Shown here: positions 9,384 through 18,304 of the stretch, piece after piece | How the letters are laid out: each line of letters begins with the position of its first letter | Numbering within the stretch: the first letter of the stretch is position 1 | NCBI RefSeq assembly: GCF_000328765.2 | Contig: NC_019954.2 | Span: forward strand, 314,501 to 378,500 | Origin: Tepidanaerobacter acetatoxydans Re1 | GTDB lineage: Bacteria; Bacillota; Thermosediminibacteria; Thermosediminibacterales; Tepidanaerobacteraceae | DNA: 64,000 nt | Direction of reading: 5' to 3' | The notes under the pieces: generated by a model | What the model was told of the DNA's origin: nothing | Databases searched by the model: none | The model's input: only the letters and a program-made list of their open reading frames with translations | Position numbers and translations under genes: made by a program

Positions 9384-11213
9384 TTAACAGTCTTCCGGCT
9401 TGTGTTTAGGGAAATTTACATTTTTAAAATATTCATCTCGGAAGTCCGGATTTAAGGCGAGTTCTATATGACTTATGTTCTTTATCAAATCTGCAGTTTG
9501 ATTCTGGATTTCTCGGGATAACAAAAACCTCTGAACCCCGGCACCTGCAGCATTGCCGATGGAACGGACAGGAACACCTTCAAAGGAAGGCAAAAGTCCG
9601 ATATACTGCCCTTTCTTAACATCAATATAATTGCCGAAGGCGCCTGCAATGAGGATTTCTTTTAATTCTTTCCCGCTTATACCGTATTCTTTGAGTAGTA
9701 GCATGCAGCCGGTATAAATTGCACCTTTGGCTAACTGGACAGCACGTATATCCTTTTGAGAGATATAAATATCTTTACCATGCTGCGTCTTTTCCGCAGG
9801 CACCAAAATAAAAACAGATATTCCATCTACTTCTGTCAGATAATCTGCTAAACCTCGGTAAAGCGGCAGACATTTGGCAAGGTATTCCTCTCTTTTTAGT
9901 AACCTTCCGTTCTCATTGATTATACCAACTTTTAACATCTCGGCGATAACGTCTATTAACCCGGAACCGCATATACCCTGCGGCTTTTCATCCATAATTA
10001 TCTTTAATTCAATTTTACCATTACAAAGGTTTACTCTTTCAATAGCACCGTTTGTGCCTCTCATGCCAAATTTTATACCTGCGCCTTCGAGAGCGGGGCC
10101 GGCAGCAGTGGATGCGGCAAGCATTTTACTTCTATTGCCCACAACAATTTCTCCATTGGTTCCCAAGTCAATAATCAATCTTTTTTCGTCACAATCTTTA
10201 CCGAGTTCAAGCAGTGAAAGAAGTACAGCCGTAGTATCAGCACCCACAAATCCACCAATTAAAGGAAGAAAATGAACTATACCCTCAGTATTCATATCTA
10301 AACCAAGCTGTTCTGCTTTAACAGTCATATCGCTTTTTACGACACTAACAAAAGGTGCTTTTCCGAGGCTTTCGGGGTATAAACCCAGGAACAAGTGCTG
10401 CATGGCGCTGTTGCCGCATAAAGCCATAGCATAAATATGTTGTTTGTCAATTTTTTGTTCCGTTACGGCTTCCCTTAATAATGAATTAATAGTTTCAATT
10501 ATTTCATTCTGAAGTACATTAAGACCATCAGGTCTGTTGATACATGCGACAATTCTGGTAATTATGTCGGCACCTTCTGCAATCTGACCGTTTAAAGCTG
10601 AGTAAACACCAATCCTTTCGCCGTTTGCGAGATTATATAAATAAGCAGCAACTGTGGTTGTGCCTATGTCTATGGCAAAACCGTACAATTTGTCGACGGT
10701 GTTGTCTTTTTCTATTGCAATCAACTGCTCATTGTAAAAAATGAGAGTCATTCCATGAACATCTTCATTATTTTGAAGGAAAGCCAGCCTTTGTGCAAGA
10801 GAAAGGCTTGGTGTTTCAACCTTAAAATCTAAATGCTGTATAATGCTTTCCCAAATTCCAAATCCAATAGGCATATCCAGACTTTTTTTATCTATATAAA
10901 CTTTTTTTAACGAAGGATTAAAGACGCACTCGCTAGAGGTATTCTCAGTGAGTACCTTTATTGTTTTTTTGATTTGATTTTCTCTTAAGAATACCTTTAA
11001 TTCAGAGTAAACTTTCTCCTGACATGCTAATGTCGTTTCCCTTAGCCCGTTTCGTTCAATTTCAACACTGCACTTGCCGCATTTCCCCTTGCCGCCGCAA
11101 ACAAGGTCCAGAGGAAAGCCGGCGCTCGCACAAGCTGTAGCAACAGTCGCGCCTTTTTCAATAAAAACCTGTTTTTGCTGAAGCGGAAAAAAAATTTTTA
11201 CTTTTTGACTCAT
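9384..11213 (-). CDS. ATP-dependent reductive activator of corrinoid enzymes (RACE, DUF4445 family)
   Basis: 609 residues from the ATG at 11213, which has AAGGAGGG upstream; a longer open frame to 11243 lacks such a site. The N-terminal 100 residues form a plant-type [2Fe-2S] ferredoxin domain with VCGGKGKCGKCSVEI and LACQ. The remainder is an ASKHA-like ATPase domain (FAIDIGTTTVAAYLYNL, IDLGTNGEI, ICGSGLIDVIAEML, IAGAFGNYIDVKKGQ). Family role: reduces accidentally oxidised Co(II) corrinoid protein back to Co(I) using ATP. It is divergent from corrinoid protein 2 and convergent with a class B methyltransferase, and is probably the shared repair enzyme for all corrinoid proteins here. Confidence 0.92.
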   Translation of the reverse strand: MSQKVKIFFPLQQKQVFIEKGATVATACASAGFPLDLVCGGKGKCGKCSVEIERNGLRETTLACQEKVYSELKVFLRENQIKKTIKVLTENTSSECVFNPSLKKVYIDKKSLDMPIGFGIWESIIQHLDFKVETPSLSLAQRLAFLQNNEDVHGMTLIFYNEQLIAIEKDNTVDKLYGFAIDIGTTTVAAYLYNLANGERIGVYSALNGQIAEGADIITRIVACINRPDGLNVLQNEIIETINSLLREAVTEQKIDKQHIYAMALCGNSAMQHLFLGLYPESLGKAPFVSVVKSDMTVKAEQLGLDMNTEGIVHFLPLIGGFVGADTTAVLLSLLELGKDCDEKRLIIDLGTNGEIVVGNRSKMLAASTAAGPALEGAGIKFGMRGTNGAIERVNLCNGKIELKIIMDEKPQGICGSGLIDVIAEMLKVGIINENGRLLKREEYLAKCLPLYRGLADYLTEVDGISVFILVPAEKTQHGKDIYISQKDIRAVQLAKGAIYTGCMLLLKEYGISGKELKEILIAGAFGNYIDVKKGQYIGLLPSFEGVPVRSIGNAAGAGVQRFLLSREIQNQTADLIKNISHIELALNPDFRDEYFKNVNFPKHKPEDC

Positions 11214-11446
11214 ACTGACCCTCCTTTTAAAACTCAGATTCATAAAATTTATATATTTTACATAAAATCAGTTAATTATGTATATTAGCTATTATACTAT
11301 ATAATTGTCTTACAAACTACTATTTTTTATCCGGTGTTTTTTCATCGTAAAAAACCTCATTGCTGTATCTATATAAAACTGTTAATAAAAGATTAAACAT
11401 TGTCAAATATCTAGTATTAAAAATTAAATTAAAAATTCTCAATGTG

Positions 11447-11500
11447 TTGACAATTCAACCGGGCTCGTATATACTGGTTTTAGAAACATGTATATATAAG
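11447..11500 (+). promoter_or_regulatory. promoter with TGTATATA-type operators, corrinoid protein 2 operon
   Basis: TTGACA (11447-11452), 17 bases, TATACT (11470-11475). CGTATATACT overlaps the -10, and a second related site, CATGTATATATA, starts at 11487, again about two helix turns downstream, as at 2547-2583. The rest of 11214-11588 is AT-rich spacer. A weakly coding-looking frame at 11360-11596 overlaps this promoter and is not credited. Confidence 0.72.
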
Positions 11501-11588
11501 CATATAAAAATCGATAGGGAGGTGGACGAAGTTTCGGCCTCGTATTTTCCGACTATTAAAAAAATAGTTTACAAAAGGAGGAAGATTG

Positions 11589-12221
11589 ATGCTTGAAGAA
11601 CTTTTCGACAAAATAGTAGACATGGACGAAGAAGGATCGATTAAACTTGCTAAAGAGTATTTGGACAGTGGCGGAGATGCTCAAAAACTGCTTGAAGTAT
11701 GTAGAGATGCAATGGCTGTCATAGGAGATAAATTCGAAAAAGGTGAGTATTTTCTTTCCGAGCTGATTCTCGGGGGAGAGATATTTGGAAACATTATGGA
11801 ATTTACAGTACCCTTAATTAAAGAAGGAGATGCCCAAAAGCTTGGGAAAATGGTACTTGGAACTGTAAAAGGGGATATACACAACATAGGCAAAGATATC
11901 TTTAAAGCATTTGTAGAAGCGGCAGGATTCGAAGTAGTCGATATAGGTGTTGACGTACCTGAAGAGAATTTTGTAGAAGCAGTAAAAGAACATAAGCCGG
12001 ATATAGTTGGCATGTCTTGCTTAATAACAGCAGGCATAAGCTCAATGAAAAATACCGTAGAAGCATTAAAAGAGGCCGGACTAAGAGATGGCATAAAGAT
12101 AATAATAGGTGGAGGCCGAGTAGACGAAGAAGTAAAACAGTTCTCAGGCGCAGATGCCTGGGCAGATGATGCGGCAAAGGGAGTAAGGCTTTGTAGGGAA
12201 CTATTAGGAGTAGAGGGGTGA
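11589..12221 (+). CDS. methyltransferase cognate corrinoid protein 2
   Basis: 210 residues, ATG 11589 behind AAAAGGAGG. It has the cap domain with VIGDKFEKGEYFLSELILGGEIF, then the B12-binding motif DIHNIGKD with the lower-ligand His, then GMSCLITAGISSMK and GGGRVDEE. Its stop overlaps the next start as TGATG, so translation of the class A methyltransferase is probably coupled to it. This identifies the pair as one methyltransferase I/corrinoid unit. Confidence 0.93.
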   Translation: MLEELFDKIVDMDEEGSIKLAKEYLDSGGDAQKLLEVCRDAMAVIGDKFEKGEYFLSELILGGEIFGNIMEFTVPLIKEGDAQKLGKMVLGTVKGDIHNIGKDIFKAFVEAAGFEVVDIGVDVPEENFVEAVKEHKPDIVGMSCLITAGISSMKNTVEALKEAGLRDGIKIIIGGGRVDEEVKQFSGADAWADDAAKGVRLCRELLGVEG

Positions 12222-13450
12222 TGGAAATGACTACAAAGAGTGCACAGGAGCTTGCTAAGGAGCGCCTTGACCGTATAGAGGCGGCTATAAATCTCGAAGA
12301 GCCGGCTAGGGTTCCATGTTGGGGAATCGGCGGGGAGATTGTTGCAAGTTATTCAGGCTTTACGCAATATGATTTGGCTTATGATCCTGAAAAATCCCTA
12401 AAAGCAATTGAAAAATTCTTAAAAGATTTTCCTTTTGATACATCAATGGCTGGACTTGCAGGGTTAGACGGGCGAGTATTTAGTATAGCATTTGCAGAAC
12501 ATCCCGATATATCACCTGCTGTTACGTTTATAACAGGACCTCTGCATGATATTTGGGGCGATAAATATACCAGATTTCCGGGTAGAGAGATTGATGTAAA
12601 CGCTACTCCCCAGTTTGTAGGCGGAACATTTATGGAACCGGACGAATATGACAAACTAATTGAAAATCCTGTAAAGTTTGTTGCGGAAACTATACTTCCA
12701 AGAGTATGCCGTAATTTAGAAACCCCGCGTCAGGCTATGGCTACTTTTGTGAGAGTCGGCATGGAAGTTGCCGGAAGCGCTTCTACCATGGGTAAACTAG
12801 CTGAAATTTCAGCCAAACTCGGATATCCTGACTTTCCAATGGGATGGGGATATGCGCCGTTAGATATTATAGGCGATTTTTTAAGGGGAGTCGGAACTGT
12901 GGTATTAGATATTCACAGATATCCGGATAAGGTTAAAAAAGCTACGGAAGCACTGCTGGAACCTGTTACAAATTATGCATTAACCTCCAAGCAAATGGGA
13001 GCCAAGTATGCGATGTTCCCGCTGCATTTGAATGAATATTTATCTCCTAAGCTTTATAATGAGTTTTATTGGCCAACTTTAAAATCAATCATTTTAAGAC
13101 TTTATGAGGAAGGTATTAAATCGATAGTATTTTTTGAAGGTCATCATGAACAACATTTGGAAACTATATTGGAATTGCCCAGAGGCTGGGGTGTGGCATA
13201 CTTTGAGAAAACTGATGTCATTAAAGCAAAAGAGGTCTTAAAGGATCATACATGTGTCATGGGCGGTATACCTATAAGCCTAATAGTTAGCGGTAATCCG
13301 GAGCAGATAGATGAATACATTAAGAATCTGTTGGAACAAGTAAAACCCGGCGGAGGATTTATACTTGCACCGGGTGTGGGAGCTGCTCCTGCTGAAACAC
13401 CGCCGGAAAATATAACTGCGGTAATTGAAGCAGTAGAAAAGTACGGTTAG
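12221..13450 (+). CDS. UroD-superfamily corrinoid methyltransferase, class A (complete copy)
   Basis: About 409 residues from the ATG at 12221 (TGATG overlap with the corrinoid gene); the ATG at 12227 is an alternative. Motifs in order: EEPARVPCWGIGGEI, the IGDFLRGVG segment, HRYPDKVKKA, FYWPTLKS, FFEGHHEQHLETILELP, GVAYFEKTD and LEQVKPGGGFILAP. It is the full-length counterpart of the fragment at 1-669. Bases 12248-12473 (about codons 10-85) are present a second time in inverted orientation, with no mismatch, inside the GntR gene near 22724-22949. Role inferred: methyltransferase I for a methylated substrate, paired with corrinoid protein 2. Confidence 0.88.
   Translation: MEMTTKSAQELAKERLDRIEAAINLEEPARVPCWGIGGEIVASYSGFTQYDLAYDPEKSLKAIEKFLKDFPFDTSMAGLAGLDGRVFSIAFAEHPDISPAVTFITGPLHDIWGDKYTRFPGREIDVNATPQFVGGTFMEPDEYDKLIENPVKFVAETILPRVCRNLETPRQAMATFVRVGMEVAGSASTMGKLAEISAKLGYPDFPMGWGYAPLDIIGDFLRGVGTVVLDIHRYPDKVKKATEALLEPVTNYALTSKQMGAKYAMFPLHLNEYLSPKLYNEFYWPTLKSIILRLYEEGIKSIVFFEGHHEQHLETILELPRGWGVAYFEKTDVIKAKEVLKDHTCVMGGIPISLIVSGNPEQIDEYIKNLLEQVKPGGGFILAPGVGAAPAETPPENITAVIEAVEKYG
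12248..12473 (+). repeat. parent copy of the 226-bp inverted repeat
   Basis: This stretch of the class A methyltransferase gene is the reverse complement of 22724-22949; aligned bases have coordinates summing to 35197 at both ends, so there is no gap. It is coding here and continuous with conserved family sequence on both sides, so this is the source and the copy in the GntR gene is derived. Confidence 0.95.
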
Positions 13451-13460
13451 CTTGCAAAAA

Positions 13461-13490
13461 TTGGGCACTGATAAACATATCGGTGCCCAA
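13461..13490 (+). terminator. hairpin after the class A methyltransferase
   Basis: TTGGGCACTGAT (13461-13472) pairs with ATCGGTGCCCAA (13479-13490), one wobble pair. It is followed by TAAAATTT rather than a clean T run, so termination may be partial. Confidence 0.65.
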
Positions 13491-13599
13491 TAAAATTTAG
13501 AATAAAAGTCAAGTGATATTTGTATAGGACTAATTTTAAGACTAAAAACAAAATCAACACAAAATAATAAAATATAAGAAAAGTAACAACAAATCTACA

Positions 13600-13662
13600 T
13601 TGACAAATAATTAAAAAAATGATATTATACAGACACACTAAGAAGATATACATGTATATACA
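13600..13662 (+). promoter_or_regulatory. promoter with TGTATATACA palindrome, folate-branch operon
   Basis: TTGACA (13600-13605), 17 bases, TATTAT (13623-13628), and the perfect 10-base palindrome TGTATATACA at 13653-13662. It would give a leader of about 300 bases before the methyltransferase II start. In 13663-13939 I recognise no known riboswitch. Confidence 0.68.
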
Positions 13663-13939
13663 AACATAATTTTCACATAAATTTGTTATACATAAATTAT
13701 GAAAAAATTTTAAGGCTTTTTATGTTTATTCATCCATGATTCCGCTGCAGAAAGCCGATTCCGACCTAAAAAATCAGTATATCCTTCCTGGCCTTAATAA
13801 ATGCGACATGCCGTATTGGCCATAAGTTTAGCAAAAAAGGTTTTCGCAATAAAATAGTTTCATATTATTTAGATGTAAACAAACTTTTGTTTTAATTAAC
13901 AAAACTAAAATTTACGAAAGCTGAGGTGCCTTCTAAAAA

Positions 13940-14746
13940 ATGATTATTATTGGGGAAAAGATTAACGGGACAATTCCCAGCGTAAAAAAAGCCATAGAGG
14001 AAAAAGACGAGAAAATTATTCATGATCTTGCTGTCAGGCAGGCGGATGCTGGTGCCGACTATATTGATGTGTGTGCGGGTACCACTCCGGAAATCGAAGT
14101 CGAAACGTTGAAGTGGTTGATGAGCATAGTGCAAGATGCTACGGATAAGCCGTTATGCATTGACAGTCCAAACCCCAGGACTATCGAAACTGTATTTGGA
14201 TATGCCCGAAAGCCGGGGATAATAAATTCGGTGTCGTTGGAAGGTGATAAATGCGAAGTGATTTATCCGCTAATCCAGGGAACGGATTGGCAAGTCATTG
14301 CACTGACTTGTGACAATAAAGGGATTCCCTCGGATGTAAAGACTAGGATCGACATAACAGAAGCATTAGTTGAAAGAGCTGAAAAGTACGGAATTACGCC
14401 AGACAGAATCCACATAGACCCACTAGTTATAGCCCTTGCCACAGATAACCAATCCTTGATTAAGTTTATTGAAACGATGAAGATAATTAAAGCAAAATAT
14501 AATAACATCAAAATTACTTCAGGATTGAGCAATATTTCCTTTGGCATGCCTTTAAGGAGAGTTATTAATCAAACTTTTTTAACTTTGGCAATATACGCAG
14601 GCATGGATTCGGCCATTATGGATCCTTGCAATAGGGATATGATGGCAACCCTATTGGCCACCGAAGCCTTGCTGGGGCGCGATAGATATTGCCGAAAGTT
14701 TACAAATGCATATCGAAAAGGCAAAATAGGACCTAAAAAGGATTAA
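13940..14746 (+). CDS. methyltetrahydrofolate:corrinoid methyltransferase (methyltransferase II, AcsE/MtgA/MtvA-like)
   Basis: 268 residues of a pterin-binding TIM barrel. Visible motifs are IIIGEKINGTIPSVK, AGADYIDVCAGT, PLCIDSPNPRTIE, NSVSLEG, IHIDPLVIALATD and SGLSNISFGMPLRR, all typical of the AcsE/MtgA group. It takes methyl groups from the methylated corrinoid proteins to tetrahydrofolate, or the reverse. GAGGTG lies upstream, slightly far from the ATG. It sits between the corrinoid methyltransferases and the folate enzymes and is therefore the link between demethylation and the Wood-Ljungdahl methyl branch. It could also serve CO dehydrogenase's corrinoid protein; no acs genes are in the window. 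Confidence 0.9.
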   Translation: MIIIGEKINGTIPSVKKAIEEKDEKIIHDLAVRQADAGADYIDVCAGTTPEIEVETLKWLMSIVQDATDKPLCIDSPNPRTIETVFGYARKPGIINSVSLEGDKCEVIYPLIQGTDWQVIALTCDNKGIPSDVKTRIDITEALVERAEKYGITPDRIHIDPLVIALATDNQSLIKFIETMKIIKAKYNNIKITSGLSNISFGMPLRRVINQTFLTLAIYAGMDSAIMDPCNRDMMATLLATEALLGRDRYCRKFTNAYRKGKIGPKKD

Positions 14747-14809
14747 AAATGTAATTTAAATTCATTTAATCTTTATAAAAATCTTAAAAAAACCAAGGAG
14801 GCAATTCTA

Positions 14810-16495
14810 ATGACTTTTAAATCCGACATTGAGATTGCTCAATCAGTGAAACTCCAAGATATCAGAGAGATTGCGGCAAAGCTAGGTCTTACCGAAGACG
14901 ATATTGATTTGTACGGCAAATATAAAGCAAAGGTCGACTATAATTTACTAAATAATTGTAATGGTAAAAAAGCAAAGTTAATTTTAACAACTGCCATTAC
15001 TCCTACACCTGCAGGGGAAGGCAAAACTACAACCACAATCGGTGCTGCGGATGCACTTACAAGACTTGGGAAAAAGACTATTGTTGCATTACGTGAGCCG
15101 TCATTGGGTCCTGTTTTTGGAATTAAAGGTGGTGCGGCCGGGGGCGGATATGCACAGGTTGTTCCTATGGAAGATATAAACCTGCACTTTACCGGGGATA
15201 TTCACGCTATTACGGCTGCCAACAATCTATTAGCCGCCATGGTGGATAATCATATTTTCCAGGGGAATCAATTAAATATCGACACTAGGCGTGTTGTTTG
15301 GAGACGTGCTGTTGATATAAATGATAGGCAATTAAGATTTGTCATTGATGGTCTTGGAGGAAAAGCCAATGGGGTGCCAAGAGAGGACGGCTTTGATATT
15401 ACTGTTGCTTCGGAAGTAATGGCTATTTTCTGTCTTGCTAACGATATTATGGATTTGAAAGAACGGCTGGCGAAGATTGTTGTAGCATATGATCGGGAGG
15501 GTAAGCCCGTTACTGCGGGAGATTTAAAAGCACAAGGTGCCATGGCGGCTCTACTCAAAGATGCTTTAAAACCCAATCTGGTACAAACATTAGAAGGTAC
15601 TCCTGCTTTCGTGCATGGTGGTCCCTTTGCAAATATAGCACACGGATGTAACTCGGTAATTGCAACTAAAATGGCAATGCATCTTGCTGATTATGTGGTA
15701 ACGGAGGCCGGCTTCGGCGCGGATTTAGGTGCTGAGAAATTTATAGATATAAAATGCCGATTGGCTGGGCTAAAACCTGATGCGGTGATTATAGTTGCAA
15801 CGGTTAGAGCCCTCAAATACAATGGAGGTTTGGCAAAGGCTGACTTGGAGAAGGAAGACTTGAATGCACTAGCCAAGGGTATTCCGAATCTATTAAAACA
15901 TGTAGAAAACATCACACAAGTATTCAAACTTCCTGCTGTTGTAGCAATAAACAGATTTCCTCAGGACACCGAAGCCGAATTGAAACTGGTTGAAGACAGA
16001 TGTAATGAGCTTGGGGTGAATGTAGCATTATCTGAAGTATGGGCAAAAGGCGGGGAAGGCGGAATAGCCCTTGCGGAAGAATTAATAAGGCTAACAGAAG
16101 ACAATAAGGCAAGTAATAAGGGGTTGGCGTATGTTTATGAGCTAGATATGCCAATAGAAGAAAAAATACGTGCAATCTCGCAAAAAATATATGGTGCAGA
16201 TGATGTGATGTTTACAGATAAGGCATTAAAGGAAATTGCGAATCTTGAAAAACTCGGTTTTGGTAAAATGCCGGTTTGTATAGCAAAAACCCAGTACTCA
16301 CTGACTGACGATCCTAAAAAATTAGGTAGGCCGTCAGGATTCAATATTACCGTAAGGGATGTTTCAGTATCGGCTGGAGCCGGATTTATAGTGGCTGTTA
16401 CAGGCGATATTATGAAGATGCCGGGCTTGCCTAAGGTACCTGCAGCAGAAAAAATTGATGTGGATGAAAAGGGTGTTATTTCAGGGCTATTCTAA
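14810..16495 (+). CDS. fhs: formate-tetrahydrofolate ligase
   Basis: 561 residues, near the family's usual 555-560, ATG 14810 after AAGGAGG. It carries the ATP-binding [15 protein letters not shown] loop, [19 protein letters not shown], and the C-terminal [19 protein letters not shown]. It makes 10-formyl-THF from formate and ATP, or runs in reverse to recover ATP in methyl or acetate oxidation. It follows methyltransferase II with only about 60 bases between and no terminator, so is probably co-transcribed with it. Confidence 0.97.
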   Translation: MTFKSDIEIAQSVKLQDIREIAAKLGLTEDDIDLYGKYKAKVDYNLLNNCNGKKAKLILTTAITPTPAGEGKTTTTIGAADALTRLGKKTIVALREPSLGPVFGIKGGAAGGGYAQVVPMEDINLHFTGDIHAITAANNLLAAMVDNHIFQGNQLNIDTRRVVWRRAVDINDRQLRFVIDGLGGKANGVPREDGFDITVASEVMAIFCLANDIMDLKERLAKIVVAYDREGKPVTAGDLKAQGAMAALLKDALKPNLVQTLEGTPAFVHGGPFANIAHGCNSVIATKMAMHLADYVVTEAGFGADLGAEKFIDIKCRLAGLKPDAVIIVATVRALKYNGGLAKADLEKEDLNALAKGIPNLLKHVENITQVFKLPAVVAINRFPQDTEAELKLVEDRCNELGVNVALSEVWAKGGEGGIALAEELIRLTEDNKASNKGLAYVYELDMPIEEKIRAISQKIYGADDVMFTDKALKEIANLEKLGFGKMPVCIAKTQYSLTDDPKKLGRPSGFNITVRDVSVSAGAGFIVAVTGDIMKMPGLPKVPAAEKIDVDEKGVISGLF

Positions 16496-16518
16496 TATTT
16501 TTTTACTGAAAAAACAAT

Positions 16519-16603
16519 CAGGGCGGTATAGGATGCTGCTGTTTACCCGGTTTTTACAGGGTCTGAATTAAAATTCATTCTATGGCATAATCTTATACCC
16601 CTG
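16519..16603 (+). ncRNA. possible three-way-junction leader RNA before fchA
   Basis: Predicted by eye: outer stem CAGGGCGGTATA (16519-16530) with TATACCCCTG (16594-16603), one bulge; hairpin 16545-16562 (ACCC..GGGT with one mismatch and a TTTT loop); hairpin TGAATT/AATTCA (16564-16577). It lies inside the folate operon just before the fchA ribosome binding site. It does not match the folate riboswitches I know. It could be an mRNA processing or stability element. Confidence 0.35.
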
Positions 16604-16640
16604 CTTTAAAAATTACATTTAATATATATTTTGGAGAGTG

Positions 16641-17279
16641 ATGCCGGTGAAGTTAGCCGATAAAACTTGTAATGAATTTGTAAATGAATTGGCGTCAAAA
16701 AACCCAGTACCCGGAGGCGGAGGAGCTGCTGCATTAGTGGGAGCTATAGGAGTAGCTCTAAGCAGCATGGTATGTAATTTAACTACAGGAAAGAAAAAGT
16801 ATGCACAGTTTGAGGATGATATACAAGACATTCTAAAAAAAGCCCAGGAGCTGCAAAATTCTCTTATGCAGATGATTGATGAAGATGCAGAAAACTTTCT
16901 CCCTCTTTCCAAGGCCTATGGTATGCCAAAAGGTACGGAACAAGAGCGTAAACTTAAGGAAGAAACCCTGGAAAAGGCATTAAAACAAGCTTGCGAAGTT
17001 CCAATAAAAATAGTAAAAGCATGCTATGACGCAATTAAGCTGCATGCCGAATTGGTGGATAAAGGTTCAAGGCTTGCTATAAGTGATGTAGGCGTAGGTG
17101 TACAGTGCTTGAGAGCTGCCATAATAAGTGGCCAGTTAAATATTGTTATAAATATCAATTCTATTAAAGATAGTGTCTATGTTGACAGAATAAAAAAGGA
17201 AGTAATGCCTTTGGTTAAAGAAGGTGTAAATCTTGCCGATAAGGTATACGAAAAAGTAGAGCAGATATTAAGCCGTTAA
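16641..17279 (+). CDS. fchA: methenyltetrahydrofolate cyclohydrolase (FchA/FTCD family)
   Basis: 212 residues of the formimidoyltransferase-cyclodeaminase-like helical family: KLADKTCNEFVNELASKNPVPGGGGAAALVGA at the start, then MIDEDAENFLPLSKAYGMPK and SDVGVGVQCLRAAI. Acetogens use this FchA type for methenyl-THF hydrolysis. The start is uncertain: ATG 16641 is close to GGAGAG (16633-16638), while GTG 16647 has better spacing and matches the usual beginning MKLADKTC. Confidence 0.93.
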   Translation: MPVKLADKTCNEFVNELASKNPVPGGGGAAALVGAIGVALSSMVCNLTTGKKKYAQFEDDIQDILKKAQELQNSLMQMIDEDAENFLPLSKAYGMPKGTEQERKLKEETLEKALKQACEVPIKIVKACYDAIKLHAELVDKGSRLAISDVGVGVQCLRAAIISGQLNIVININSIKDSVYVDRIKKEVMPLVKEGVNLADKVYEKVEQILSR

Positions 17280-17301
17280 ATGCAAAATATTAAGCCGATA
17301 T

Positions 17302-17393
17302 CGGGAACAGGCGGCTTGCATCAGAAATAAGGTAAAAACGTCCCATTGCCTTGCTTTATTTAGCAAAGATTATGATAAAAGCACCTGTTCCCG
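17302..17393. repeat. imperfect palindromic element between fchA and folD
   Basis: CGGGAACAGG (17302-17311) pairs with CCTGTTCCCG (17384-17393) around a 72-base interior. The sequence style (GGGAACAGG...) resembles short REP-like intergenic palindromes of Firmicutes. It lies within an operon, so read-through presumably occurs. Confidence 0.5.
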
Positions 17394-17425
17394 TGTCTTA
17401 ATACTGAGATGAGGGAGGATTTTAA

Positions 17426-18283
17426 TTGGGTATATTAATGAAAGGCAAACCAGTCGCAGATGCAATAAAGGAAGAACTTAAGGCAGAAGTTCAGGATTTA
17501 AAGGCAAAAGGTATTATTCCCAAATTAACGATTGTTAGAGTTGGAGCAGATCCGGGTGATATGTCATATGAACGCGGAGCCCTTAAAGCAATGGCAAATA
17601 TAAACATAGATACGGATGCACGGGCTTTGCCTGAAAATATTGAGCAAACTGATTTTATAAGTGAATTAGAAAAGATAAATGCTGATACGTCAACTCACGG
17701 AATATTGATATTAAGGCCTTTGCCAAAACAGCTGGACGAAAAAGTGATAAAAAATTTCATTGCACCTGAAAAAGACGTAGATTGTTTTAATCCCATAAAC
17801 GTGGCAAAAGTTTTTGAAGGCGACGAAACCGGATTTCCTCCATGCACTCCGTCGGCAGTAATGGAAATCCTGAAGTTTTATAATATCGAGCTTATGGGTA
17901 AAAATGCGGTAGTCATCGGCAGATCTATGATAGTGGGGAAACCTGCAGCTATGCTGCTATTAAAAGAGCATGCCACTGTCACGGTGTGTCATTCGAGAAC
18001 AAGAGATTTGCCATTGGTTGCATCAGGTGCCGACATACTAGTGGTTGGTATAGGAAGAGCCAAAATGGTTAACTCCAACTACATTAAAGATGGAGCAGTT
18101 GTTATCGATGTAGGGATTAATATGGACGAAGATGGTAGGCTATGCGGGGATGTGGATACTGATAACTGCATAAACAAGGCTTCTATGATAACTCCGGTTC
18201 CGGGTGGAGTAGGCTCGGTTACAACTTCTGTTTTAGCAAAGCATGTTGTTCAGGCATGTAAAATGCAGTTGAGTTTACTATAA
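17426..18283 (+). CDS. folD: bifunctional methylene-THF dehydrogenase/methenyl-THF cyclohydrolase
   Basis: 285 residues from TTG 17426, which has GGGAGG at good distance; ATG 17438 is an alternative. Motifs: YERGALKAMANI (catalytic Tyr and Lys region), GILILRPLPKQ, PCTPSAVMEIL, VIGRSMIVGKPAAMLLL (NAD(P) binding) and MITPVPGGVGSVTTS. It interconverts methylene-, methenyl- and formyl-THF with pyridine nucleotide. The presence of both FolD and FchA means cyclohydrolase activity may be duplicated. Confidence 0.96.
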   Translation: MGILMKGKPVADAIKEELKAEVQDLKAKGIIPKLTIVRVGADPGDMSYERGALKAMANINIDTDARALPENIEQTDFISELEKINADTSTHGILILRPLPKQLDEKVIKNFIAPEKDVDCFNPINVAKVFEGDETGFPPCTPSAVMEILKFYNIELMGKNAVVIGRSMIVGKPAAMLLLKEHATVTVCHSRTRDLPLVASGADILVVGIGRAKMVNSNYIKDGAVVIDVGINMDEDGRLCGDVDTDNCINKASMITPVPGGVGSVTTSVLAKHVVQACKMQLSLL

Positions 18284-18304
18284 GCCAAAGGAGGTAGGAT
18301 AGCC

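Noticed and set aside
11360-11596. 78-codon frame before corrinoid protein 2
   Set aside because: It spans the promoter and operator region, has no ribosome binding site, and has no recognised motif.
11681-12177. Long - strand frames opposite corrinoid protein 2 (and similar ones opposite other genes)
   Set aside because: They are mirror frames of a clear + strand gene with low-complexity translations.
13663-13939. Search for a cobalamin or SAM riboswitch in the methyltransferase II leader
   Set aside because: No B12-box or S-box conserved strings could be found in the roughly 280-base leader.
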